Assembly (NCBI RefSeq): GCF_028009165.1
Contig: NC_079243.1
Location: forward strand, 5,022,001-5,086,000
From: Akanthomyces muscarius
Taxonomy: Eukaryota; Ascomycota; Sordariomycetes; Hypocreales; Cordycipitaceae
Reading direction: 5' to 3'
Length of the DNA stretch: 64,000 nucleotides
Shown: piece by piece, positions 23,701-38,418 of the stretch
Layout: every line of letters starts with the position of its first letter
Position numbering within the stretch: the first letter of the stretch is position 1
Notes under the pieces: generated by a model
Told to the model about the DNA's origin: nothing
The model's input: the letters and a program-made list of their open reading frames with translations, nothing else
The model's database searches: none
Translations under genes and position numbers: made by a program

Positions 23701-24142
23701 CGTCCAGCGAGGGCACATACAGTGGTCTTCGGATAGCGCGAATGGTTCTCGGTGCATACACGCGCTTCAGTCGAGGGCGCAGGAATAGGAACAAGATCGA
23801 GGTTACTCCGAGAATGATGCCAATAGGGATGAATGTACCGCCGAGCTTGGGCAGCGAGGGGCTTTTGTTGTTCGCCGTCGCGCTGAGGGTGCCCTGGCCG
23901 TTTGAGTCGTTGCGGGTAGAGTTGATGCGAGGGTCACTGTTCTGCAAGCGCGCGTCATGTCAGCAACTATACTCCTCAGGTCGCTGCAAATAGCCGAAGA
24001 CGCTTGCCGACTGCTCATTAAATAGCCAGCGCAAATGCACTCGGTTTACCAACGGGTGGAGGAAGTTGGATGGCGGGCGTGCACATACCTGGTTGAGGTC
24101 GAGCCGGGCGACAAGCCACGGCCAGTTCTCGGGGTCATCCAT
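20777..24142 (-). CDS. CSC1/OSCA (TMEM63-like) stress-gated cation channel
   Basis: A large polytopic membrane protein of the CSC1/OSCA/TMEM63 family (RSN1/PHM7 domains), known as osmosensitive calcium-permeable channels. Three exons: 24142-24089, 23941-23721, 23663-20777; introns 147 and 57 bp; 1053 aa. N-terminal TM near GGTFIPIGIILGVTSILFLF; two further TMs in the RSN1_TM region; a cytosolic PHM7 domain with the conserved SRTMLVTGLPDKYQ start and a ferredoxin/RRM-like end (AFIEFDSQESAQAAQ); then the DUF221 seven-TM block (IMALVLAAIVFWSIPAAFVGL through LLVSLPQTMKI); finally a C-terminal PHM7_ext region ending with MWMPKPSLWIPRDD. A run of nine glutamates lies in the cytosolic tail. The second intron is placed at GTATGT rather than the downstream GTGAAG, which would leave only 27 bp. 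The first, 18-codon exon is short but opens with a good ATG and donor. Confidence 0.9.
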
Positions 24143-26093
24143 TTAGGCGAACAGCGACGAGGACAAGTTCTGATGGCCTGCCGCGCTGTCGCTGCACATT
24201 GTCGGGTCTCGTCTGTAGCAGTGGCCGCTCGTTACGGCTCAGGATTAATAGGTACACACAAACTTCTGCGAGTTCTGGGAGGAGGCAGGGAAGCGGCGAC
24301 AGGTCGAGCGGCCAAGATGTGCGGGCGACCGACTCTTGAGTGAAAGGAAGCCAGCCGAGATTGAAATCTGCCCAGTCGTGGTAGTGGAGCGTGGCCCTCT
24401 TGTCCTAGACACCCTGCATGAAAGGCGGGTCGGCCGTGTACGGTGAACGGATGAAGTTACCCTCCCGGCAGTCCAAAATGCATTACTGTCCCAGCGCAGC
24501 AAGAGAAACAGAAGTCTCTATTTAAAGAAAGAAAAAGGAAAGAAAAGAAACCAGAGGATGAAAAGAGAGCGCACGGAGGGGGCTGCTGTGGAAAATGGGG
24601 AATGTGGCTCAACGTGGACACGCTGGGCTGGAGCTGGAGGCCATGCGCCGCCACCAATCGGCACGTCTGATTAGAGGAGAGGGGGAGGAATAGGTACTAC
24701 GGATACCAGTATCCAGATAACGCTACCCGACTGTACGGGGCGCAAGATCAGCGACGAGGATCATGCTCATTTTATGACCCGGACAAATCCGTCACCGGTA
24801 CGGACTACAGCGACGTCTTGCATGTATCCGTACACACGACTCGCGCGTGCAAGATGGTGGAAGCAATCAACGCCAAAAGAAAAATGCCTTTCGGGTTCGC
24901 AAACGTTCAACCAGGAGGGCACAGACGGGCGACCGTTGCATCTGCATGGCATCTTACTCGCGGCAGCACTAATGTATGTGCTAGCTACTCCGGAGTCAGT
25001 CGTCGCCTGTCATAACCCGATGCTTGGTAAACTTTCTTTTTTTTCTCCTCTCTCTTCTTGCTGATATATCCACCAGTTGCAGCAGGCCACAACCCACCTC
25101 GAATCTCTCCAAGTGGGTTGGTCCAGGGCAATTAAGATTGCGTCCTGTCGCCAAACGGCTTCTTGTGCTCCTGAGTGGGCGCAAGCTCCTGTGCCAGAAG
25201 AGCCACCGAGGGGCTTGCCAACTTACCATATGACAGGTCAAAACCACCATTCAATAAGGCCAGTCACGCACTGGACCTTTCACGGTTATAGCGGCACAGC
25301 CCTCTTCCAACACAAAATCATAAAGTGAAGGCCATTCTCCATCGTTCAACCGTCTCGGGGACTTGATTTTTTGCAGAATTGTCGCACAAATTCCTAATTG
25401 TGTGCCCCGTGGTTTCAGAAGGCTAGCCTTGCTTGAATCTTCAACCGCGCGGCCCCTAGAGAATCAGAGATGCACGTAGCGCTGGGGCCAGGGCGTCTGG
25501 CCGGACCAACTTGTCCCGCCCTCGCCATACTGTCTGTACTGTTACATGACCAGTCCAGCACTGGCCGCTGGTGGATGAGCAGATCCGTCACCTCGACCAT
25601 GCTACTGGTCGCGCAATTTCGAGGCGTAAACTCTGTTTTATGGGCTCCCGGACCAGGAACCCAGAACCCAGCCGGCGCATACTGGCCGTTCAGGAACCCG
25701 ACGGCCTGAGCTGTTTGGCGGCTTCCACAGCTTAAAAGGGGGTTTGAGGGGGGAAGAGGTCCCAGTTCATTACGTATCCCTGCCTGGCACAGACTACCGG
25801 TATCCATGCAAATCGGAGCGGGTACAGGGGGATCGAGTTACACTGGCGCAAGGACGCAAATGTTTCCAGACATTGGGCAGATGGGATGAATGGATATGCC
25901 GTTGCTGGCGCTTCGCAAAAAAATTGCCAGTGCGGGTGTTCGCTTTTTACAATGCATGTTTCAGGGCGCGTGCATTATTTTCCGCTCAAGTCAACGACGC
26001 TCGGGCAAGCCCTGCGCCTTCGCAGAACTGTCGCAAGATGTTCTTCTGTTTCTCCAGATGGGTTTATTGCCACAATCAATCTCTCTAAGAAAT
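24143..26093. other. Intergenic, no gene recognised
   Basis: Divergent upstream DNA of the channel gene on the left, downstream DNA of the aldolase on the right. A purine-rich stretch (AAGAAAGAAAAAGG type) is at 24524-24560. Frames of 60-130 codons overlap on both strands with no domains. Base composition is ordinary, not RIP-like. Confidence 0.5.
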
Positions 26094-27097
26094 CTATTTG
26101 ATGTCCGGCAACGAGTTCTCGTACTCTACTAGCTCGCGCAAAGGCGCACCAGCGTCGCCATCAAATTTGGCCACGTCGATGGAACCCAGAGGCCGACGAC
26201 TGCGGCCCGCGCCATATCCGTAGTACTTTTCCAGTGCGGCTTTGAGACCCGCGACACCGAGCTGCACGAGTGCCCAGTCTGCCCGACTGAAGCGCGTCTG
26301 CAACTCCTGGGCCTCCTTGAGTTTGCCCTCATCGTAGAGATCCAGCATGACGTTGTGCAACTTCGGCACTAGGTTGGCTGTGGCGGCAATGACGCCGTGC
26401 GAGCCGCCAACGAGCCCGTGAAGCATGAAGTCTGTCTTGCCCGCAAAGGCAGCAAACTCCCGATTGATGCGCGGGTCATGAGCCACACGCTGTAGCTTGC
26501 CCATGTTGCCGCACGTCAACTTACATCCGACCACATTCTTGTTGCTTGCTGCAAGGTTGATAATAGTGTCTGAGTCGAGGTCGATGCCGCCTGTGACGCC
26601 GGGGAAGTTGTAGAGAAGGATTGGGATGGGGGAGGCAGCGGCCACATCGTCAAAATACTTGTAGATGACCGGCTTTTGCATGGCAGGAACTACATCAGTC
26701 TCGATGTTAGCAACTCAAACTATCGTATATCGGCTGGCCACATACGCCAGTAGCTCGGGCTGAGAACGAGCGCGTAGTCGGCGCCAGCCTCGTGAGCCTC
26801 CTTGCACAGCTGAATAGATTCACGCGTTGACTGCGCGCCGCCGCCTGCGATGATGGTTGCGCCAGGCTTGCCATGCTCGTTGAGGACGGAGCGAGCAATC
26901 TTCAAGACCTCGATGCGCTCCTCGTGCGACATATGCATGGCCTCGCCGTTGGAGCCTTGGATGACCAAGCCGTCGACGCCAGCCTTGGCGACTCGGGTTA
27001 TATGCGCGCGCATAGCGTCAAAATTGAGCGTCTCATCCTCGTGGAAGAAGGCGACGCAGGGCACGTAGATGCCGCGCGGCGGGCAGTGAGGAGCCAT
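26094..27097 (-). CDS. DapA/NAL-family aldolase (DHDPS-like)
   Basis: A class I aldolase of the dihydrodipicolinate synthase / N-acetylneuraminate lyase family. Two exons, 27097-26746 and 26689-26094, with a 56-bp intron (GTATGT donor); 315 aa. GSNGE (residues 48-52) is the pyruvate-carboxylate loop, Tyr144 in LLYNFPGVTGG the catalytic tyrosine, and Lys174 in VVGCKLTCG the Schiff-base lysine. Fungi make lysine by the aminoadipate route and do not need DHDPS, so a catabolic role is more likely: 2-keto-3-deoxy-L-galactonate aldolase of D-galacturonate use, or 4-hydroxy-2-oxoglutarate aldolase of hydroxyproline breakdown. Sequence alone does not decide. The splice restores SPSYWLPAMQKP, matching the family. 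Confidence 0.9.
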
Positions 27098-29654
27098 TGC
27101 TCAGCGGATCTATGCAGGCTGTTTTGTTGATCTCTCGTGTAGAATTAAAGATAATCGCGGGCGTGTGGTTTATAACTAGGCGTAAGATTTCGGTCGGAAT
27201 TTCTGTTGTGCAACTGCCCCGCGATTAGAGTATCTCTGACATCCCAAAATACCGGAGGCAGCCATTCACGTCGCGCGAGCTGGCGGGGTGGCGTCGTGCC
27301 GGAACGGCGTTCGGAGGACCCTCCCGACAGCCATCCGGCCGCCGATGACGGAGAGCGACACAGGTACCCCTGCCGGGTCTATTACTGATAGCAATAGTCT
27401 TGCTATCGATCCCTTCAGTGCTAACAGACCCTTGAGAACTCTCTTTGAGACCATACGCATCCAGCTTCTTCGCCATCGCTGTTTCTTGCCTACCCTATAC
27501 CATATCTGCAAAAAGAAAAATGTTGAAATAACCACGAATTAATGTACGACTCACCCGCCAATACAACTCGGCAAACTGTGATGAACTGTTTTCGAACCCT
27601 CGGAATGATTGCCTCATACCTTTTACTACCATTCGCGCTGTATGTCGCTGGTAGCATTAGTAGGCGAGAAGCGAGTCTTTTTCTTGCCTAGTGTTGAAAA
27701 GCATTCATGCAAGAATATCGCGGAAGAATTGCACAAAGCTCAGCACTTTGCCTACGGAAAAGCACCCATAATATGACTTTGGTCGCCAGACTATCGCTTC
27801 CTCGTAGTTTATGCGAGTAGAGCGAACTTTGTTTTAACAGTTGCGAGTACTCAGTTGTCAGAACCACGAGGTTCTCGCCTCGCGATGTTACATTGCAGTC
27901 TCTCGAAAACAAAAATGGCGCGGGAAGAACTAAAACTTCGAACACCTGCAGAAACATCGGTTCAATACATTGCTCACAGCCTCTTGCCAATACTAAGCCA
28001 GAATTTCCGTGGCCGAGGCCGTTAGCTGCCTTGCCCGACTAACTAATAGGCATTGGCTAGCCACAGACGCGAGCTAAAATTAAATATGCGACGCCGTAAA
28101 CATGAATTCCGGGATAGCAATTGAACAAACTTGATCGGACACTGCCGGCGCAGGCCCCATCCCGGCCTGTAGACAACGATGTTTTGGTGTCTTATGCAGC
28201 TAATAAATCTGGCTTGTTCGCCGCGGGTCTTACTCGTCTCGGCCAAATTCCTGGAACGCAAGGGCATATGGCGGGGACACAAACTCATCTACGGCATCTA
28301 GTTTTATTGGAAAAAAGTGGCTTTTACTCTGCCTGCCGGTTAAGAGACCCAGGCACTCACAGTAGGTGGGAAACAGGGCGTGGCTTTGAAAACTCTCGGT
28401 ATCAGTACCAAAGAGGAACACAAAAACTGGGATGGCCGGTACTTTGGTAGGCTATTGCCGGTCGCCGGTGTCTAACTACCTTATTAATGCCCCGAGAGGG
28501 CGGTGGCGGCGGCGCCGCCATGGGGGACACATGGCGTCCATGCCAGTCGGGGCTGCATTTGACAGCGGCCCCGTAGTGTCCAATATCAGCTTAGTTCGCC
28601 CTATGGCATGTTTCTTTACAGTTCAAGATGGTGGAAATTTAGATCTCTGTGGCAGTGCGAAGCCTACACTTATGTACTCTACAAGGATGTTAACAAATGA
28701 GAAGACGTATCCAAGAAGGTACCTAGGCTATGCAGCGATATACACCTAAGTCAAAGTAGCAGACAATTCCACAAATACAGCACACTACCTCGCTACAGGG
28801 ATTATTTGCACTAGAAAGCCGTACTTTCTGGTACATCTGAAGAGTGGACAGAGTGACCTAGGTGTAGGCTTCGCACTGCCAAAGGGATGAGGAGGCGTTT
28901 TTTACCATGTGTCTGGTGCAGGCAGGAAAATCCTGGAGGCAAAATACGGAGCAAATTGCAGCTCCACAGGCTACCCAAATTGCCCCAGGAACTTTTGAAC
29001 GTTTCGCCAAGTCGAGAATGGAGAAAGCAGCCGTGAGCCAAACGTAGTTGGCGTACCTAGTTACCAAGTTACCCAGTAGTTTCTTCTCCAATAATAAAAG
29101 TGCGGCGAATTAGAGCTCGAACTTCAAAAGTTCTGTGCGACCGGCGCACGCTAGCCCCTTCTCGCATACTGAGTGCGCTGGACCGCGGATGCATCTTCTG
29201 TCGCTGCAAATGAGGGAACTTTCTCAGTAGGCTGTATATGGAGTACCAGCCAGCCAGCCAGCCCGCGAACTCGTTCTTAGTTGCTGGACAACTGGAGTCT
29301 TCGACACCCATATTCTGGGGTAAGATCAATTGGCCCCTCAGGCTTGCCGAGAGGCGCATGCGGCGGTCCTCCATGCACGTGCTGAGTATTCCCGGAACTA
29401 GACCTGGCTTTAGTGCGGCATGATTCCGTGGCCAATCACCAATATCAGCGAGCCCCGTTCGTCTGCATTGTCCTTGTGGCAGTGGAGAAGGCACTGGGTA
29501 GCATTGCCGTGTGCCAAGAGAGACAAAGGTTCCTGAGACTGGTGCGGAGGGCAGAAAAGTTGCACCGTAAGAGGATGTATAGACGTTGTTAGACTAATTT
29601 TCGGTGAGGCTCTGAAGGAGGTCTTGACTCACTAAGTACCAGGGAGCGCTCTCG

Positions 29655-29676
29655 CCCCCCCCCCCCCCCCCCCCCC
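29655..29676. repeat. Poly-C tract of 22 nt
   Basis: An uninterrupted run of 22 cytosines (guanines on the minus strand). Such a run can form a G-quadruplex or i-motif, and is also a place where sequencing length errors are common. Confidence 0.9.
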
Positions 29677-30734
29677 GGCCACCCCTCTCATACCAGAAGC
29701 AAAGTAGGCCTTTCTCGTACATCAGACTGTATTTACTGTCGTAGCTACTTAGATCAAGTCCACTGGACCGGAACTCCCTGCTGGACCGCTTGCAAAAGTA
29801 CCACCACTTGGCCCGCAACTACGGTTCAAGCTTATTTATTCACTCCCCCACGTCCCCGTGGAGGGCGCTGCAGAGCTAAGCTGGAGCAACATCGGCCGCT
29901 GTGCTGGTTTTATTCTTAGTCAAGGTTGGGCGGAAACTGGCCCCTAGCGCGCCCCCAATTTCCGGTGGCGGCTCCCTAAAAAGACCCTAAGATATAGAAA
30001 ATTGTTGGTGGCTTGTCACATCGACGCCACATGGAGATGTTGTTTTGACGACTTGTCCGGAGACCCCAACACTATATGTTCATCGTTATTAGAGGAAGGA
30101 TGAAGTCCATGTTGCTTTGCATGATGGCCGCCCCGGATACCGAAGTATCCTGGGGCCAACTGCTGGAAAAAACCCTGAAAGGGAGCACGACAAATGTAGT
30201 CTTTAGCGGCGTCGGAGTTGACACTCACCATACCCAATCGCCACTCTCCAAGTCATGGCATTAGGCTCCAGCAAACCCTGAGTAGCATGAGAGCGATTCT
30301 TTCTCGCCAAGAATAATACTAGCTAGCACTAGTAACGATTAGTTGAAGCCGAGTAAATATTGGATGTTGTCCTTGACTGCCCTGGTCTCATTCGGCCGGG
30401 CCTCCAAGCCTCCTTGTGCTAACTCCACCGTAGTCGCGACGTCTGCCGGTGACGGACCACTAAAACAGGCAGGCGATCAGCCACCACGGGAGGCCAAAAA
30501 AGTTCCTGTGCTGGTGACCCTTTGGAGGTGACATTGCATGAGCGAACAGGCATTGTAGTGTGGCTGCCGCAGGATGGTCAATTTCGTGACGCGCTGACAG
30601 GTTGGAGGGTTCCCTAGTCGGTCCCCCAGAGAGTAACTAACGACAGCACCACCTTCTCGGTCGGTTGAGTTATGGGGAATTGCCCACAAGTTTCTTCGTT
30701 GCACCATTCCGCAGCTGTGTGCCTGCCATGTTGA

Positions 30735-30742
30735 TATAAATA
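30735..30742 (+). promoter_or_regulatory. Probable TATA box of the first OPT gene
   Basis: TATAAATA lies about 170 bp upstream of the ATG at 30909 and is followed by a CT-rich leader. Confidence 0.45.
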
Positions 30743-30908
30743 CCGTGCTCACACCCACTCCGCTGCTGTTCCTTATCTCGTCGATTCTGCTGTCTACTGT
30801 GCAACACCTGACACAACTAAGCGCATAGATTTCAATTAAGCGCTGTGCTGTTTTGTCTTGGTTTGGTCGCTGTAGATTTCTCGGCGTACTCCAGCAAGGT
30901 TGCCCAAC

Positions 30909-33336
30909 ATGGACAACGACTCGTCACTTACAGGCCAAAAGCCTGTTCTCGCCGACACGCATAACGAGCCGGAGCTTGTACGCGATGCACAGGAGCGGCA
31001 TAATGCTAGCGCCCAGCCCGGTACCGACGCCACTGGTGATGCCAAGGTCTTGTCGGAAAGCTTCGCCAATGAGAAGGAAAATGGAATGCATGATGTGCAA
31101 CCCGGCCTGCACGAAGAAGACGATATCTCAGAAGACGAAGCCCTTCCTGATGACCTATTCGTGCCATTCCCTCCTTTGAAGGGCGTCGCACCCGAAGCGA
31201 GTCCTCTTACAGTCCGCGCTGTGCTTATTGGTATCATTCTTGGATCGCTCTGCAATGCCTCCAACGTCTATCTCGGTATGTTCCGCATCACTAGTCCTGA
31301 TAATCGTATGCGCCGATTGGACTAACAAGATCTCTACAACAGGTCTCAAGACAGGCTTTACCTTCCCGGCGACCATGTTTGGTGCCATTTTCGGTTACGG
31401 TATCGTTACCCTTCTCACAAAGGCTTTCCCTCACATTTCTTTCCTTGGTGGACGCTTCGGCCCCCAAGAGAACTCGATTGTCCAGGCTGCCGCCACTGGT
31501 GCAGGTGGTATGAGCGGTCTGTTCGTCGCCGGTTTGCCTGCCATGTACCGACTCAGCCTGCTTTCCGACAACCCCAAAGGCGACTTTACCCGCATCCTCA
31601 CATTGACGATTGTTTGCGCCCTTTTTGGTCTGTTCGCCGCCGTGCCTCTCCGAAAATTCTTCATCATCAATGTTTCGCGCGAGTTAAATCTCGTCTTCCC
31701 TTCCCCAACTGCCACTGCCGTCGCTATCCGATCGATGCACTCCGTCTCATCTGGTGCAGCCGATGCTATGAAGAAGGTCAAGGCTCTCTTCTATGCATTC
31801 ACCGGTGCCTTCGTCCACATTATCGTCTCCCAATATGCTGACGGCATTCTGCACAACTGGCACATCTTTTCATGGTTCTATATCTGGAGCGGTTACTCCA
31901 ACTGGGCGCAAAATATTGATAACTGGGGCTGGTACATCCAGCTTACCCCCGCCTTTTTTGGATCTGGCATACTTGTTGGTCTCAACACGGCTCTGTCCTG
32001 GTGGGGAGGTACTGTCGTTGCCTGGGGCTTGATCGGACCTCTACTCGTTCACTATGGCGAGTGTGTAGGCACCCGCCCTTATCTAGAGGCCGAGGATCCA
32101 GTCATTGCAGAGAGATGGGGTGTTGTTGCCAACTTTGGCAAGATGACCGGCATGGACCAGCCTGGCTGGAAAGCTTCTCCTCGTTACTGGATGCTATGGC
32201 CCGGCGTGATGGTGCTCCTTGTTTACTCGCTGGTCGAATTCTTCATCCACATCCGCGTTATTTGGGATGGCATTCTCTTTGCGTTCCGCGAAATGTCGGT
32301 GAGCATCGACGGCGCGCTCAAGAAGCGTGGTAAGACGAGTGCGTTCTTCGAGAAGCAGGCCGGCAAGGTCAATGACGAAAATAGCCTTACCAAAGACTTT
32401 GCCACCCCCGAACAGCAGGTGCCCGTCTACGTGTGGCTTCCTGGTACCATCACTATGATGGTTGTCGCCTGCCTTGTTTGCCACTTCCAGTTCCAGATGA
32501 ATGCTGGTCTAGCAATTGTTGCATGCCTTCTCGGTATCATCTTTGCCTTTATGAGTATCTATGGCGGTGCCGTCACTGATGTTACTCCCCTGACTGCTTC
32601 CTCTAAGGCCTCTCAGCTCGTCTTTGGTGGCATTACCAAGGGTACCGAGATAAAGCATGCTCAGCGCATCAACTTGATCGCTGGAAACATTGCCACTGGA
32701 ACGGCCGATGTCGCCACGTCTCTTGTTAGCGATTTCCGTGTCGGTTTTCTCCTGCAGACACCCCCTCACCTCCAGTTCTATGCTCAGGGTATAGGCGCCA
32801 TTGTTTCCATCTTTCTGGCACCAGGGATCTTCGTCCTCTTTATGGCTGCTTACCCCTGTGTCTGGGATCCCGCGAAACAAGATGGCACATGCCCCTTTGC
32901 AGCTCCCTCCGTTGCTGCTTGGGTGGCTGTTGCCCAGGCTGTCACTATGCCGAACGTGCCCATTCCGCTCAAGGCCGGCATCTTCGCCATTGTTCTCGGA
33001 GTATTCGCAGCATGCCAGGCTCTATTCAAGAATTTTTATCTAGTAGGCTCTCGCGCCAAGTACCGTGCCTATCTGCCCAACTGGATGGCTATTGGTGTCG
33101 CCTGGGTCTTAGGTCCCGACTCTGGATATGCTAACGCTGTCCTGTTTGGATCCATCACTGCCTGGTGGTGGAGAAAATATTTCCGCAACAACTTTGAGGC
33201 CTATGGCTTCGCCATCGCTGCCGGTCTTATTGCTGGCGAGGGCCTCGCTGGCGTCGTCAACGCTGCGATCACTCTCGGTGGTGCTGACGGCGAAACGAAG
33301 GGTACGCACGCTGCTCTTCCGGGACAGAAGTGGTGA
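30909..33336 (+). CDS. OPT-family transporter (YSL-like clade)
   Basis: A polytopic oligopeptide-transporter (OPT) superfamily protein of the type resembling yeast YGL114W and plant YSL proteins; relatives carry peptides or metal chelates, and the substrate here is unknown. Two exons, 30909-31275 and 31343-33336, with a 67-bp intron (GTATGT donor, ACTAAC branch); 786 aa. After a roughly 95-residue acidic, hydrophilic cytosolic head, TM1 begins near LTVRAVLIGIILGSLCNA and leads into NVYLGLKTGFTFPATMFG. Further landmarks are LVFPSPTATAVAIRSMH, SYSLVEFFIHIRV-type membrane segments and the loop VTDVTPLTASSKASQL. The protein ends in GADGETKGTHAALPGQKW. It lacks the NPGPFN motif of the peptide-transporter clade, unlike the second OPT gene at 60.9-63.8 kb. 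Confidence 0.9.
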
Positions 33337-35176
<1,840 letters not shown>

Positions 35177-35501
35177 AGGCTTGTAATAGGATAGATGAAA
35201 ATAATAATGCTACTTAGTCTTGAGCTTGTGCTGGCGTGACTAGTGGGGTGCTGATTGTGTGGGGGGGACGATTTGACCTGAAGTACATGAATAGCAAAAT
35301 CAATTGAACAACCGAAAAAAAAAAATTATAGATAAATGACTGTTGGAGAAGCTCGGGCGTTTAAATTAGAGGCGAGTGCGGTTCTGGATCGCTAAGTGCG
35401 GCCCGGGGACTATTTCATTGTAACGCAGCAATGGCCTGACGCATAGTTAGTAACCGTAAGAGCCCTGTGGGAAGTAACTGCTTTTGGCTGTTGACGGAAA
35501 G
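35177..35501. other. Intergenic between the SDR gene and transposon nest 1
   Basis: 3' flanking DNA with no gene. Composition is normal up to the retrotransposon edge. The last five bases (35497-35501, GAAAG) are the left copy of the target-site duplication. Confidence 0.7.
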
Positions 35502-35719
35502 TGTTGCAGCCTGCCCACCCTCTGGTGGCAGTGACTGGCAGAGGGCCTGAACGGAGCCCTCTCATTGGCTAGAACCATAGATTGACCCACTTTTGTACGA
35601 TAGCCACCATAGAGTTCTGGGTGACTATAAACGAGTATTATATAATAGACTAATAACACTACAAATTAACCTATTCTATTACTAACTATTATATTAATAT
35701 ATACCTATCTATACTAACA
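35502..35719 (+). repeat. Left LTR of the copia element
   Basis: It begins TGTTGCAGCC and ends TACTAACA. It is 218 bp, the same as the right LTR with no indels. The outer 99 bp keep the unmutated state; from about 35602 inward it carries the RIP-type transitions where the two LTRs differ. Confidence 0.93.
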
Positions 35720-38378
35720 CTAATTAGTAGTTAAATAACTATAGATAGTTAGGAATTAGAGGATAGGGCTTAGCTAGATAGTATATTAACCTATACTAAT
35801 TAAAGAAGAACCGTTTATTAAATCTTAAGTTACTTAGTTACTATAATAAATATTTATCTTATCGTCTACCTATAAGAAAACATCCCTTATAAAGAACCTT
35901 CTTACTAAATTCTAAGCCACTTTATTACTATAGTAGAAGGAGTTTTAAGTCTAGAGGAATTAGCTATTAAACAGAAAGAGCTCCTATAAGCTAAAAATAA
36001 TAACCTAGAAAAAGAAAACCCTAAACACTTCTCCCCCTTATATTTAAAAAGTCTAAAATAGAAGAAGTAGAAGTAGGCGTAGGCCTATCCTTAGAGCTAG
36101 TAGGAGGTGTTAATCTTAGAGGTGCTAATTTTAGTTAACTAGTACTATCTAAAATATTAGAAAGAACTAAAGATAATAACTATTTAATAACTAAAAGTGC
36201 TTACCTTATAGGGTATTTTAACCTCTATAGATATAAGTAAATAATTAATAGAAGATAGTATATCTACTAACTAATTAATATTAAGCTAATAAGATATATA
36301 AGCTAAGAGATTAATAATATAATCTTCTATATTATAAGAAGATATAATCTAAAGGACTCTATTAAAAAACCTAAGAATATTTATAACTTCCTATATAAGT
36401 AGTTTAGTTACTAGATAAAGGAAATATATAAAAAAGTAAGTATAAATATATACTATAACCTATAAATAATTATAAGATAAAGAGGGATCTATATTAAGAT
36501 TATTTAAGGAAAGAATATAGTAGAAGCCCTATAGGAAGTATTTAAGGATAAAGAAATACCTCTTTAGGACCTAACTGATAAATAGGATACTTAGAATATA
36601 AAGTAAAAGACAGATAAACTAAAGGTTTAGAACTAACCTATAAGGGAAGATATTATAGAAGAGATCTTTTTAGAAGAATAAAGTCTTTAGTTAGAAAAAG
36701 GAAAAGAAAGAGCTAATATCTTAATATTAAATAAAAAAATAATAACACTATTATCTAATCTTAATAATTAGAATACTTTTTTATAGAGTGCCTAAAAGCT
36801 AAAGACGCCTAGATAGCCCTCCCTTATTAATAATCCTAATTTTAGAAGTTATTATAAAGGCTAGCTATAAGGACTCCTTTATAGTATATATCTTAGGAAG
36901 TATAATACTATAAAACCTAAAATTCCTACTAGTATAGAACTAAGGAAGTGGAGTTAGAATAATAGAAGTAGAGATAATAATAATAAAAGATACTATAGTT
37001 ATAATTTTAAAAGGGAAGACTATAAGTAAAGAATTAATTAAAGAGGGTAATAATAATATTAACTAATAATTAATATCCTAAGAAAAGTAGTAAATCTTAT
37101 AAAGATATATATAGATATTAAGAAGTATAAAGGGATACTAGAAGAGTTCTTAATAAATAGTCTTTATCTTTTTAAAGATAAATATAACCACTTTAAGATA
37201 TTATAGATAGTATTTATAAAGGTACTACTAGTAATACTAAAAAGTTAAGTATTATTATTTTATATTAGGAGTCTTACTAATAGAGGGCTAGACTTTACCT
37301 AGCTAGTTAGGAAACTCTATTATTAATTTAAATTATAGCCTTTATAGTAGGAATAATAAATAGAATAGTAATCTTTATTTTTAAAGAAGATTATTATAAA
37401 AAACCTATTAAAGCTAATAATAGAAAACCTATAATAGCTTATTAATTAGATCTAAGAGCTATACTTAGGTTTAGATATAGACTAAAAAAGAGGTAAAGAG
37501 GAAATAGTAGAAACACTCCTAGTTACTATTTAAGGTATCCTAACTTATAGCTAGGCCCTCCTCCGCCTAGTTAGAAGTTTTAGTAGCCTATTAGTAGAGT
37601 TATTATAAGTTATTACTATTTAGTAAGATAAATAAAACTAATATAATAATATATTCTTTATAGATTATTAATTCTAAGGAGATAATAAAGGTAATAGAAG
37701 CTAGTAAGGTAATAGAGGTTAGAAGGGAAGAAATTCTAATTCTAGAGGAGGTTATTATAGGACCTCTAATAGTAATTAATAAGGTAACTACTAATAAGGA
37801 TAACTAAAAAAATACTATATATATAGTAAGATAGGCTATTTCTTAACCTATTATAATAAGAAGGAATAAGCTAATATAAAAGCTATCTAGTTTAAAAATA
37901 AGTATTATAAATAACCTCTAACTAAGAAAGTCTTCTAGGTATTCCTAATAGAATTAGAAGGTATAGATAATAATATAGATATAATAGTCTAATAATTCTA
38001 TAATTAGAATATTAAAGACTTTAATAATAAGTATTATAATAGAGATAATAAAGAAGGAGAAGGAGAATAAGGCTATAGCTTCTTTACTATAATAGGAATA
38101 TATACTAAAGCCTTTATAGTTATAAATAAGGTAGATCTAGATCCTAAAGCTATATTAGCTACCCTCTAAGATTATACTTTCTAGTACCTCCTAATAAAGG
38201 AGAACCTAATAAAGAATAATATAAATAAAATATATATTTTAGAGGATTAATATACTACTAAAACCTTTTATAGTATTATACCTAATATAGATATAGCTAG
38301 TTATTTATCAGCTAGATTCCCTTAGGTAATAGCTCTAATAAAAATTATACCTTCTTTTAAAATTAAGAAGTTACTAAT

Positions 38379-38418
38379 ATAGTTTATAAGCGAGCGGGCC
38401 ACCTAAGCGAGTAGGCCA
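38379..38418 (+). repeat. Left TIR of the nested Fot-like element
   Basis: A nine-base tip, ATAGTTTAT, is followed by two tandem 17-bp units of the form AAGCGAGYRGGCCACYT. It pairs with 40196-40235 with three mismatches, all transitions. Confidence 0.88.

Larger units (their letters stand above)
27098..30908. other. Long gene-less stretch
   Basis: About 3.8 kb with ordinary base composition, stops in all frames and no recognisable domain. It contains a CCAG tetranucleotide repeat near 29247-29264, a 22-nt cytosine run at 29655-29676, and the OPT promoter at the right end. No LTRs, TIRs or RIP-like composition were seen. It could hold a non-coding transcript or a gene too diverged for me to recognise. 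Confidence 0.5.

Noticed and set aside
23692..23720. Alternative donor GTGAAG for the second intron of the CSC1-like gene
   Set aside because: It would leave an intron of only 27 bp; the GTATGT donor at 23720 gives 57 bp in the same phase.
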